Assembly: GCF_963675165.1 (NCBI RefSeq)
Contig: NC_087387.1
Location: 6,482,058 to 6,546,057 of the forward strand
DNA: 64,000 bases
From: Halichondria panicea
Taxonomy: Eukaryota; Porifera; Demospongiae; Suberitida; Halichondriidae
Reading direction: 5' to 3'
Under the pieces are notes generated by a model that was not told where the DNA came from, made no database searches, and saw only the letters and a program-made list of their open reading frames with translations. Positions 25,150-33,998 of the stretch are shown in pieces; within the stretch, counting starts at the first letter, position 1; each line of letters starts with the position of its first letter. Both the position numbers and the translations under genes were made by a program.

Positions 25150-25800
25150 TAGGAGGGCTGCAGAACATGGGGGGAACACCTGTTTTGCAAATTCTGTGAT
25201 ACAGAGTGTATTCTATACCCCTGGTTTATGGAAAATAATGAGACACTGCAAACATCTGACTCACACTAAAATAAATGTACACGTTTACTCAATCAGAGCA
25301 TTGTCATGAAATTGGCGTATGCTTTGAAAATTCTCTAAATGAATGTCAGCAAAACTCTGTCGTGTGTCCATCAGCTGTATATTCTAATATGAAAAGTAAG
25401 ATCAGATAAACGTTCTAGACATAAGTACGTATACCTCTCACCTAATTTCTGAATGAAAGGGTTGTTAATTCACTGGAGACCAAATCAGCAAGAAGATGCC
25501 CATGAGTTTTTGCTGGGGATGTTTGAACACATCAAAGTTAATATAAAGCTCTTACAGTACAATACAGTTTATAGTGACAATTAAAAGAACAGAATGGCAG
25601 TGTGCAGCATGCCCAAAAGTTACGACTAAGCTAGTGCGATACTTGTTTGGATTGGCACCATTGGTAAGCAAGTGTTACCGCTTTCTATCAATGGCAAGCC
25701 CCACAGGTGCCATAATGATGAGAAGTTGAATTCCTACTGCTTACCGGCTTTACATAGACGAGCGAGAAAGATACAGCAAGCTTAAGCGCTTGGAGACAGA
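25150..25800 (+). pseudogene. Ubiquitin-specific protease (USP, C19) relic
   Basis: Three separated pieces follow USP order. At ~25160-25290 is the catalytic Cys box (GNTCFANSVIQSVFYTP). At ~25458-25556 is the QQEDAHEFLLGMFEHI segment. At ~25590-25660 and 25700-25745 are zinc-finger-like CAAC and CHNDEKLNSYCLPA motifs. Stops and frame changes separate them and the C-terminal His box was not found. USPs cleave ubiquitin from substrates; this copy could not make a full catalytic domain. It lies inside the inverted-repeat pair at 23262/28822, suggesting a captured gene fragment. Spliced exons of a once-real gene remain possible. Confidence 0.65.
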
Positions 25801-26267
25801 TTGGTACTGCATGTAGTAAATGTACAAAGACAATGTGCACGTACATACGTACCTAACATCAATCTGTTCTCACCATTTAATTGGCATAAACCATTTTGGT
25901 GAGCTCTTAAGTGATGAGGGAAGAATATAAATTAAATTGGGCCGCCAGGACTGGATATGGATGCACGCAGCTAGCTAGCTATAAAATTATTGAGATGGTA
26001 GAAGGTGGCCAAACTGAGACCACGCCCCATTTGATTCATATAATTATTGCTGACTCAGCAGTTGGAATCATTCAGCTGCTTTGCATCTATTCATGCACTC
26101 TGGATCCATAATTTTAATATGATAATTTATAAGCGCAAGAGAGCTTACATCAAACTCATTTCCTCTGCAGCAGTTCAGGTAGGGGTCCTTTGATCGTCTT
26201 AGCTATTAAAGTTGCTTAATTCGCTTTCTCTGCTAAGAGAGCAAAGCTAATCTGAGAGTTTTGTGCA
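25801..26267. other. Unassigned spacer
   Basis: No protein-like frame or repeat recognised between the protease relic and the fold-back element. Confidence 0.5.
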
Positions 26268-26383
26268 GCTGTATGGCGCGCCGTGTGTTTCAATAACAAT
26301 GTCTGCATATACATAGGCGTGTCCTGGTGTGAATATACCGACATAGCATGCACGTGCAATGATTGCCTTATGCAGTGATCATG

Positions 26384-26805
26384 TCTGCACATGAAACCAT
26401 TAGTCTCTGCACATGCAGTGATCATGTCTGCACATGCAACCATTAGTCTCTGCGTGTGCAGTGATCATGTCTGCACATGCAGTGATCATGTCTGCACATG
26501 CAACCATTAGTCTGTGCACATGCAGTGATCATGTCTGCACATGCAACCATTAATCTCTGCACATGCAGTGATCATGTCTGCACATGCAACCATTAATCTC
26601 TGCACATGCAGTGATCATGTCTGCACATGCAACCATTAGTCTCTGCGTGTGCAGTGATCATGTCTGCACATGCAACCATTATAGTCTCTGCGTGTGCAGT
26701 GATCATGTCTGCACATGCAGTGATCATGTCTGCACATGCAGTGATCATGTCTGCACATGCAACCATTAGTCTCTGCACATGCAGTGATCATCTCTGCACA
26801 TGCAA
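26384..26805. repeat. Minisatellite, left arm of fold-back 2
   Basis: Units of ~22 and ~43 bp combining a GTGATCATGTCTGCACATGCA core with an ACCATTAGTCTCTGCACATG block. Reading frames through it give CRHDHC-type peptides only as a by-product of the repeat. Confidence 0.95.
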
Positions 26806-26979
26806 AATGTGTTCCAGCCGAGTACTTCAATGGCAGATTCGTCTTCATCCATGCCCATATCATCTATTATATCCATCATTAATTTTTAATACATCTTTGA
26901 TACACGTGCTTTAAATAGAGCTGCTGCATCAGGTCAAAGTATATGTTTCTCAATGGGACTCAGGTACACCTGTACTGTA

Positions 26980-27338
26980 CTGCATGTGCAGAGATTAATG
27001 GTTGCATGTGCAGACATGATCACTGCATGTGCAGAGATTAATGGTTGCATGTGCAGACATGATCACTGCATGTGCAGAGATTAATGGTTGCATGTGCAGA
27101 CATGATCACTGCATGTGCAGAGATTAATGGTTGCATGTGCAGACATGATCACTGCATGTGCAGAGACTAATGGTTGCATGTGCAGACATGATCACTGCAT
27201 GTGCAGAGACTAATGGTTGCATGTGCAGACATGATCACTGCATGTGCAGAGATTAATGGTTGCATGTGCAGACATGATCACTGCACACGCAGAGACTAAT
27301 GGTTGCATGTGCAGACATGATCACTGCATGTGCAGAGA
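26980..27338. repeat. Minisatellite, right arm of fold-back 2
   Basis: Reverse-complement version of the 26384-26805 array, with very regular ~43 bp units. It resumes at 28428-28590 after the inserted element. Confidence 0.95.
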
Positions 27339-28425
27339 TAGCCTCGATCCCAGGCCGAGTTTTCGCTTTTATAACGGTTAGGCGAACAACTAGGCCTGGT
27401 ACTAGTTGTCTGCGCATGCGTCGGTCGTTCGTCAGATTCTGACGAATGGATATTCTCGTTCACTTTCGTGACATTTATATTCGTGTACTATCGTGTACTA
27501 GAAGTCAGTTCCCGTTTTATCATTATTGGAATTGATTGGAATGGCTCTTAGCTGAAGCTTCTCTCTTCTCTGAAGCTTAGAAAACATTATTCTGAAGACT
27601 GAACAACAAGGGAAGAGGTATAAAGCTTTGTCAAGCTTGTTAAGGTCAGATATTTTTGTGTGGGCCCTATGCTATCAAGCCTTGTTCATGTTTGGTAAGA
27701 TCTAGGTAGACTATAGTATTATCATTAATATGGTGGATCAAGTGAAGAGTGTGAGCTAAAGAACTTGGTGCTGCCATCATCAGCTCGTCGACAATGACAC
27801 TATAACCTGTTTAATACGAGAAATTTAAATGTATAGATCTACACGTATTTTGAATGTCTACTTCTCTGTGCAGGAGCAATGGCTACTATCCAGCTATCCC
27901 AACATTGTTCCTCTTGGCTATACTAACGGACGAGACTGGACAGTTTGAGGTAAGGGTTTAACCGTGTTTGGTTTCTTTTAATATTGTCCTATACTTACAG
28001 GACTGGAGTATGACCTGCTCGTTCGAGCGTTGCTGGGTAGCTCAGAGTCATCAACGTTTCTCAAGCAAAGTTTAACTGAGTTACGAGTTGGAGCCTAGAA
28101 TCAAAGAAGTCCAGCAGCCTGCTAAATCGTTTTGAAACGTAATTTGAAGGCATTCAATCATCTTGAAGTTGCCCTGGGTCACTGTAATCGTGCTGCAGCA
28201 CAACTGGCAACTCCCCAGGCCTTTGTGAAGCAGCTCCCTATAGGCTATGTGCATCTTTTGTGTACTCACTCTGTGCATTTTCTGTGTACAAATTTCTATT
28301 ATTGATTTATTAAATATTTTTGCCGACCACAAATACAATGAAAATTTGACGCATGCGCAGACAACTAGTACTAGTTGTTCGCCTAACCGTTATAAAAGCG
28401 AAAACTCGGCCTGGGATCGAGGCTA
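27339..28425. mobile_element. 1.09 kb element inserted in the minisatellite, ~80 bp TIRs
   Basis: Begins TAGCCTCGATCCCAGGCCGA and ends with its complement. The inverted ends match for ~80 bp apart from a 6-bp insertion. It interrupts the minisatellite with TA at each border, consistent with a TA duplication (Tc1/mariner-like). The interior has no transposase. Two exon-like open stretches (~27880-27950 and ~28000-28090) have no recognisable product. A 37 bp mini-version of the same ends lies at 28591-28627. Confidence 0.8.
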
Positions 28426-28822
28426 GTGCAGAGACTAAGGTTGCATGTGCAGACATGATCACTGCATGTGCAGAGACTAATGGTTGCATGTGCAGACATG
28501 ATCACTGCATGTGCAGAGACTAATGGTTGCATGTGCAGACATGATCACTGCATGTGCAGAGACTAATGGTTGCATGTGCAGGCATGATCATAGCCTCGAT
28601 TCAAGGCCGAGACTTGAGTCGAGGCTAGCATGATCACTGCATAAGGCGATCATTGCACGTGCATGCTATGTCGGTATATTCACACCAGGACACGCCTATG
28701 TATATGCAGACATTGTTATTGAAACACACGGCGCGCCATACAGCCGCCATGTAAATTTTCGGGAGGTTGTCCTCCAAAAACTTTTTATGACGTAATGCGA
28801 TGACGTCGATGCAACCGCTCTA

Positions 28823-28980
28823 TAGGTAGATCTACTGCATTTATCACTCGCCTGGTTTCTATTATAATGTCACCAGCCGAGGATTTGCACTTTAGTGTTC
28901 TAGTTCTAGTACTGAAGTTCTACTAGTTCTACTAGTAGTAGAACTTCACCATGCATTCAAATGATGTTAGTACTAAACAA
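28823..28980. other. Spacer
   Basis: Short unique sequence with a TAGTTCTACTAGTAGTAGAA self-complementary run at ~28918-28945. No gene. Confidence 0.5.
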
Positions 28981-28982
28981 AA

Positions 28983-29713
28983 AATGAAAGCACCGCGGGT
29001 GCTGATGCCTCCTCGGTGGAGGTGCCAAAGCTACATAACATAAACTACTAATAGCTAGCTTTTATACACACAATTATGATGAACATTTTAATTTTGCTGC
29101 ATGCATCGCAGGGAAACTCAAATAGTGGGTAATGAATGACCATGATTGAAACGATCAATGCCAAAAGTTCAAGTCTAAAATTAAAGTCAGCAGAGCCTTG
29201 CAGCTCTCTTCTCACTCGTGCAGCTACCAATAGCTAGCGTTCTAGAGCCATGGCAGAGCTAACTACTAAGTAGAGAAGCAACACTCTGTGAACAAGTTTT
29301 GCTACGGACTCTTCTGAAAAGGCTGCATTTAACGGAAACCGGGTGACAACCCAACTTAGCTACGTAGACTATACCTGATAAATATACATGCAGGGTGATA
29401 TTCAGATGAGTGTGTCAGTGGCAATGGCATTCCAAGTAAGCAAAACTAGGCATAACTCGAGAACGAAGCTTTATTTTGCAAATCCACAAATAGCATACCA
29501 AGAAAACATGACTAGAAGCCTATTCAAGCTATTGAAACTCTTACTTGCAACTTCATTGATCCTTGAGCAGCTGAAATAGTCTACACACACACAAACACAC
29601 TACCGTATACCTCGCTTGCGCATGCGCACAGAGGCATAACGAGCTGGAGGATTTGTTTCAGTTGTGACACATCCACCGAGGCATCAGCACCGTCGATGCT
29701 TTCATTGTATCAT
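28983..29713. mobile_element. ~730 bp inverted-repeat element
   Basis: The left end, AATGAAAGCACC then GGTGCTGATGCCTC, is inverted at 29672-29713 (TCCACCGAGGCATCAGCACC then GATGCTTTCATT). TIR ~40 bp with a few mismatches. No coding region was recognised inside. Confidence 0.65.
29583..29626. repeat. 44 bp block shared with 6816-6870
   Basis: The string CACACTACCGTATACCTCGCTTGCGCATG is common to both places. At 6816-6870 it abuts the end of the large fold-back element. Confidence 0.85.
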
Positions 29714-30305
29714 TTTTAGGAGCTACGATCCCAAACGACCCTGCAGTCAGTATTAATTACTATTATAGCCTGTAATTAAATAATTATTTGTACAGTGTGT
29801 TCTTCTATAAAATGTCTTATGTTGAGACTTTTTGTTAACCTTTTGTGTTTGGTGTTTATCGATTCAAACTTTAATACGAGCAGTTAACGGGAGCATATTC
29901 CTGTCGTGTGAATGTATACCATCCATTTAAGTTGTCGCCTTGGCCACGTTTTTGAATTAAGTGGCGGCAGACAAGGCCGTGCAAGGAAAAAAAGGTTTTC
30001 ATGTTGTTGGGGTTATTGGTTTCCTCATTGTCATAATTAACTTATTGCTGGGGAGTGGTGGTCTGGTTGCCAGGGGAGCATACAGTAACACCTAGTAGTC
30101 TAAGAGCACTCCTCTCGATCAAATTTGGCATGAATTTAGTCTCAACACAGTCACTTGAATAGTGTGAGGTGTGTGACATGTCATAGTGTGTGTGTGAGGT
30201 GTGTGATATGTGAGTGTGAGGTGTGTGATATGTCATAGTGTGTGTGTGAGGTGTGTGATATGTGAGTGTGAGGTAAGGACAAAGAATATATGCACTGGCA
30301 AAGTC
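29714..30305. other. Spacer with GTGTGAGGTGTG minisatellite
   Basis: Unique sequence to ~30160, then about four imperfect copies of a ~40 bp GTGTGAGGTGTGTGATATGT unit (30163-30277). No gene seen. Confidence 0.7.
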
Positions 30306-30569
30306 ACGAGCATGTTGGCTTTATAAGGCGCGCGCGGTTAATGTTTAGATTCACTTCCGCCTGTTGCGGTACAAAAGGCCCGTGCCCTGGGCAGACCTTT
30401 GACCCCAGCTCCAACATTCAAATATCTGTAAACAGCTCTCGTTTCTTTTCCCTCTTCATAGCCCTTTCAAACGATTTAGACAGCTCTAAAACAAGCATGC
30501 GCATTTTATACCAGGGTGGGGATACATGCACGTGGTTTTTTTTTAACACAAGCAAACAAAAAACACATA

Positions 30570-31494
30570 ATGGCTACTTATACAGAACAAGCAAGACTCA
30601 AGGTACCACAGAAGACATTACATAAATAAGATGTAGATCTACATCTATTCAGCTTCAGGTACGGTACAGCCAGCATCCTCCAGTGCACTTTCTGGAGGAG
30701 TTCCAGAAGTTGCTTGCGCTGTTCCCCGACGTCACTCTTGACGAAATTGATTCGGCGCCATCCGAAGGTAACACTGGAAAGTAAATATTAGAATGATGAT
30801 TTCAAATACAATTAAATTACCATCAGTGTCAGGCGGGTGTAATACATCCAGTGGTGAAGCTGCTCCCCCTCCAGCAAAGAGAGGTAATTCTAGAGGAATT
30901 AATTTCAATAATTATCACGTGATATGGATGACGATCACTTATCTTTTGCACAGGTGTTTCTCGAGTTCGAGTAAGGACAGTTGGGGGTGAAGCCGGTCCT
31001 TTGAGGCCTAAGAAAGGTGAATGTCACTAACCTGTACATATGAATAAAATGAGTGGTACTTTCCTTAGGTCCCGGAGGGTATGATCACGATGATCCTCCA
31101 GTCTTGAATGGAGAGGGTCCCTGCCCGTACTGCCACCTGTCACCGTGTGTCAGAGCCAGACCACCCAGCTGGCTGATTGGAAGCGCTGCACCTAATTTGG
31201 GGAACATGGTGAAGCGCTTCAAACTATACAGAAAGTATTGGACGCTGCTAGGTCAGTTGGGGGTATGGAATCACCCTCTATATATGGCATATAAAGTGAC
31301 CAAAACCAGTGCACATGACAAGAGGGATGTGATGCCTGACTGTGTATTGAGAGTAAGTTATAAATGATGCCCACTTTACAGTGCAAGTACAATCAATTGC
31401 TATATACCTTTTCCAGGAGGTGCGTGAGCGATTTCCGAATCCAGATGGAGTTCCATACACAGACTTCCAGTCTTCTACTTCCTTTATTGTTTAA
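30570..31494 (+). CDS. 207-aa P2X7-tail-like zinc-binding protein of the transposon
   Basis: Six exons: 30570-30602, 30659-30767, 30827-30883, 30954-31016, 31069-31352 and 31417-31494. All have GT-AG borders and compatible phases, so the gene is open end to end. The C-terminal ~110 residues resemble the cytoplasmic ballast region of P2X7: CPYCHLSPC, then MVKRFKLYRKYW, then DVMPDCVL, then VRERFPNPDGVPYTDF. In metazoan genomes this region also occurs alone or with transposon proteins. The N-terminal part includes a FLEEFQKLLALFPDVTLDEI helix. There are no membrane segments, so it is not a channel. It may bind DNA or the partner transposase; that is inference. Homologous exons exist in decayed form at 18.7-19.6 kb. 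Confidence 0.72.
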
Positions 31495-31559
31495 TTATGT
31501 AAAATGCAATTATAAAATGCTGATTGGCTAGTCAAAATTTGCACGGATACGTACTTACT

Positions 31560-32568
31560 TTATATGTCTTCATAAAGACCTTCGTCAAGTACATGTACAC
31601 CATCGTTTACTAGGTCCTCGTTTTCATCTACTGGTTCATCTGATTGCTCAGGTTGCACGTCCTCTACAAACTCACTGCACATATATACATGTAGCAAAAT
31701 TAAATTATATGTAAAATAAATTATGTAGATTGCACATAAAATATATTATACGCAGTACCTGAGGTCAACTTTTCTCTGCTGCTCGCCATATTTCTCCGGC
31801 AAAGTTGAATGATTTTTCCACCAGCACTCTTACGGGAGTCCTACGATCCGGTCTTCTCATGCCCTGAACCAGTCGTTCACTTGTACACTCTCTATGTACA
31901 TTCTCGTTCTGAAGTAAACAAATGAATGAATGTACAGTCACACATACATTATTAGCCAGCATAACGTACCCAGTCCATAATAGCAAGGTTCATTCTCATG
32001 TTGAATGTAGCTTCCACGAAGTGTACACGTTTTGAGATGTATGTGAGCAGCTGGTGATTGAAAGACTCCACCCAGAATGTGTCTCGACACTGTAAAAACA
32101 ACATCATAGAAATTTATATAATAATTAGAAAAAAACCTCACTCGACACTGATTCGGCATTCTTGTAAATAAGGGTGTCTTTTAGTGCTGACGTGAATGAC
32201 TCGATTGCAAGAGGATCCTCTAGTTTTATCTTCGTGGGCTTGTACCCTGGACGCTTACAGGGTGACGCTTCGTTACAATCCGAGTGCTCGTTCTGAGAAC
32301 ACGATTATAAATGTTATTAGTGTACAGAGTACGGACAACTTGTTATCATACACACTCACCTGATAATGCTCCAACTTGTCCAACAAGACAGAAATAACCT
32401 CTCTGCTATCCAAGGGCAATGAGCCTCTAGCTTTGCCCTATCTATCCTAGCTACAAAAGCCTGCTTTGCATCTTCAGTATCGAAATTCAGCTCCATTTGG
32501 TACCGAAAACCATGCCTAGCACGCTTCTTCTTGGGTAGAGAACAAGAGTTGTCACATCTTTCAGCCAT
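31560..32568 (-). pseudogene. Transposase-like gene of the TTAA element, probably broken
   Basis: Exons by eye: 32568-~32359 (FDTEDAKQAFVARIDRAK), 32292-~32136 (KIKLEDPLAIESFTSAL), 32089-31970 (CRDTFWVESFNHQLL, then KRVHF and NMRMNLAIMDW), 31908-31759 (NENVHRECTSERLV, then RRPDRRTPVRVLVEKSFNF), and 31674-31560 (acidic tail). The 'ESFNHQLL...KRVHF...LAIMDWNEN' block resembles the C-terminal part of DDE transposases found with P2X7-like domains in fish and invertebrate genomes. The frame is lost inside exon 1 (near 32432: RGSLPLDSREV lies one frame over). The junction to the acidic tail also needs a frame change, so it is likely inactive. Confidence 0.6.
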
Positions 32569-32773
32569 TTTTTTTGCTCTTTTTTGGAACAAAGTATCTC
32601 GTGAGCCAAGGTGCTACATGCAGGCTATAAGGGCGTATCAAAGTAAAACCGTGTGCATGAAGCGAGCAGTGAAGCAAAAGAGGCCAGAGAGTTTACCGCA
32701 CACGGCCATATTTAATCATTTCCGACTAGAGTGCCCAGGGCACGCCCCTTTTATAGTCAGCATGCTCGTTTAA

Positions 32774-33340
32774 ACGAGAGGTTCAAATCATAATTATAAA
32801 AATTAATGACAGTGTTACAATTAAAGATAATGCTGCATCTACGTTTACATGCAGATATATAATTAATTATGTGCGGAGGGGCTGCTCGGGTGCAGTATCA
32901 CTGCACTGTAAAGGTACGTGTTATCAATGAAGGGGTACAATTAAGGGTAGCTAAGAAATGGGGGCCTGAGGGTCCTGGTAACAGTAACAATGCTCCCATT
33001 GGTCAGGGAGAGTATAGGTATCTAAGGGAACGAGAGGTAACCAGTTGCCAGGCTTCATTCTCAAGCTGTTTACATAACGGTAAAGTGCATGGCCTCTCGG
33101 TTCTCGGAAATACTTCTCAAAGACTCTACGTATACTCCTCAGACTATTGATGGCAAGACCAGGGCTGTCTTGAATTGGAGGCACAAACGCTGCACTGCAT
33201 TTTCAGGCAATGTAAGTGATGCTATGACAGCAGGATTTATAGGTGGCAGGATCTGCAGATGATTTATGCCTACCGGCACGCCCCCCACAATAGGAGCCAC
33301 CTGGAGCTGAGGAGGTTGGACTAGTTGCTGAGGGGTCCGA
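32774..33340. other. Spacer with one protein-like minus frame
   Basis: On the minus strand, 33184-32951 reads smoothly (IQDSPGLAINSLRSIRRVFE, then GHALYRYVNSLRMKPGNWLP). It has a natural composition but no start, stop context or known domain. It may be an exon of an unrecognised gene or transposon protein. Confidence 0.4.
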
Positions 33341-33344
33341 CACT

Positions 33345-33528
33345 ATGAAAATTTGTGTATGGGATTTTAAAATCTCGAGATTCGGGAGATTTTACAAGAT
33401 TTTAAAGATTTCAGAGATTTTGCAGATTTTAGAGATTTCAGAAGATTTTTGGAAGATTTCAATGATTTTAGAGATTTCAGAAGATTTCAGAAGATTTCAG
33501 AAGATTTCAGAAGATTTCAAGGACTGCA
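33345..33528. repeat. AGATTTCAGA-type simple repeat
   Basis: Imperfect 10-15 bp units of GATTTCAGAA / GATTTTAGA, becoming perfect GAAGATTTCA at 33478-33520. The open plus frame is a by-product. Confidence 0.9.
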
Positions 33529-33620
33529 GGGGCCCATATAACAGCTCTTTATCCTATTATTGTACAAAAAAAACAAAAAAAACAAAATCATGTGGGTGTT
33601 AAGTCACCCCTAGTTTGCGC

Positions 33621-33932
33621 TAGTCTCATGAATCAGCCACACCTTTGGTGTCAGTCTGAGCACTCTTTACGTGAAGTCATTTCACAATGGAATGTATTAC
33701 GTCACTGTACAAGCTAACAAAACCATAAAAATGCAACCACATCCGCTATCTCTGCTCAGCCACATCACTGCTTGCTGCTCAACCGCATGTAAAGTTTCAC
33801 TATTTGCTGCCTCCTATTCAACTCACCTAATGCTTGTGAGCAATCTCATTGGTCACGTTGGAAATCCGCCGTGGCCCATGAGTTCATGTAAAGAGTGACA
33901 GACACCAAAGGTGCGGCTGATTCATGAGACTA
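33621..33932. mobile_element. 312 bp MITE with 9-bp target duplication
   Basis: Ends TAGTCTCATGAATCAGCC and its exact complement. TIRs run ~33 bp with one mismatch and continue imperfectly. AGTTTGCGC is duplicated on both sides (33612-33620 and 33933-33941). A 9-bp duplication fits Mutator-like elements. It has no coding capacity. The right duplication overlaps the TGCGCATGCGTA promoter motif of kinase-Kelch gene 2. Confidence 0.93.
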
Positions 33933-33936
33933 AGTT

Positions 33937-33948
33937 TGCGCATGCGTA
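33937..33948. promoter_or_regulatory. NRF-1-like palindrome upstream of kinase-Kelch gene 2
   Basis: TGCGCATGCGTA about 60 bp upstream of the likely ATG, in the same place as in copy 1. It directly borders the MITE target duplication. Confidence 0.5.
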
Positions 33949-33998
33949 GTAAGTTACAAGACACTCCCAACAAGAAGGTACTCCCCCTCACCTACAAG

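Larger units (their letters stand above)
26268..28744. mobile_element. Second fold-back element, interrupted by an insertion
   Basis: 26268-26383 and 28629-28744 are inverted repeats of 116 bp with only about one visible mismatch. Inside each is a minisatellite of TGCAGTGATCATGTCTGCAC / GCAACCATTAGTCTC units, in opposite orientations (26384-26805 against 26980-27338 plus 28428-28590). They surround a ~170 bp centre. It is built like the 6.9-17.3 kb element but from a different repeat. Without its insertion it would be ~1.4 kb. The near-identity of the ends suggests recent movement or conversion. Confidence 0.85.
23262..28822. mobile_element. Possible 5.6 kb composite element with ~66 bp TIRs
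   Basis: 23262-23330 (TAGAGCGGTTGCATCG to GTTTTTGGAGGACAACCTCC) is an inverted match of ~28752-28822. Both outer ends abut TA. Between them lie a broken protease gene and a nested fold-back element. It could be one element with captured cargo, or two solo MITEs in opposite orientation; the internal sequence does not decide. Confidence 0.5.
30306..32769. mobile_element. TTAA-type DNA transposon with two convergent genes
   Basis: The termini are the same ACGAGCATG inverted repeats as the 18388-20160 element. The right end is followed by TTAA (32770-32773); the left neighbour is AGTC, so the duplication is not intact here. It carries a rightward spliced gene (30570-31494) and a leftward one (32568-31560) meeting tail to tail. 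I assign it tentatively to the Kolobok-like TTAA group from the target site and the P2X7-tail-like domain association; no search was possible. Confidence 0.75.

Noticed and set aside
26384-27338. Cys-rich peptides (CRHDHC repeats) as a small secreted protein
   Set aside because: They come from translating the minisatellite and occur in several frames and both strands equally.
30570-31494. A P2X receptor channel gene
   Set aside because: Only the P2X7 tail-like region is present; there are no membrane segments or ectodomain cysteines.
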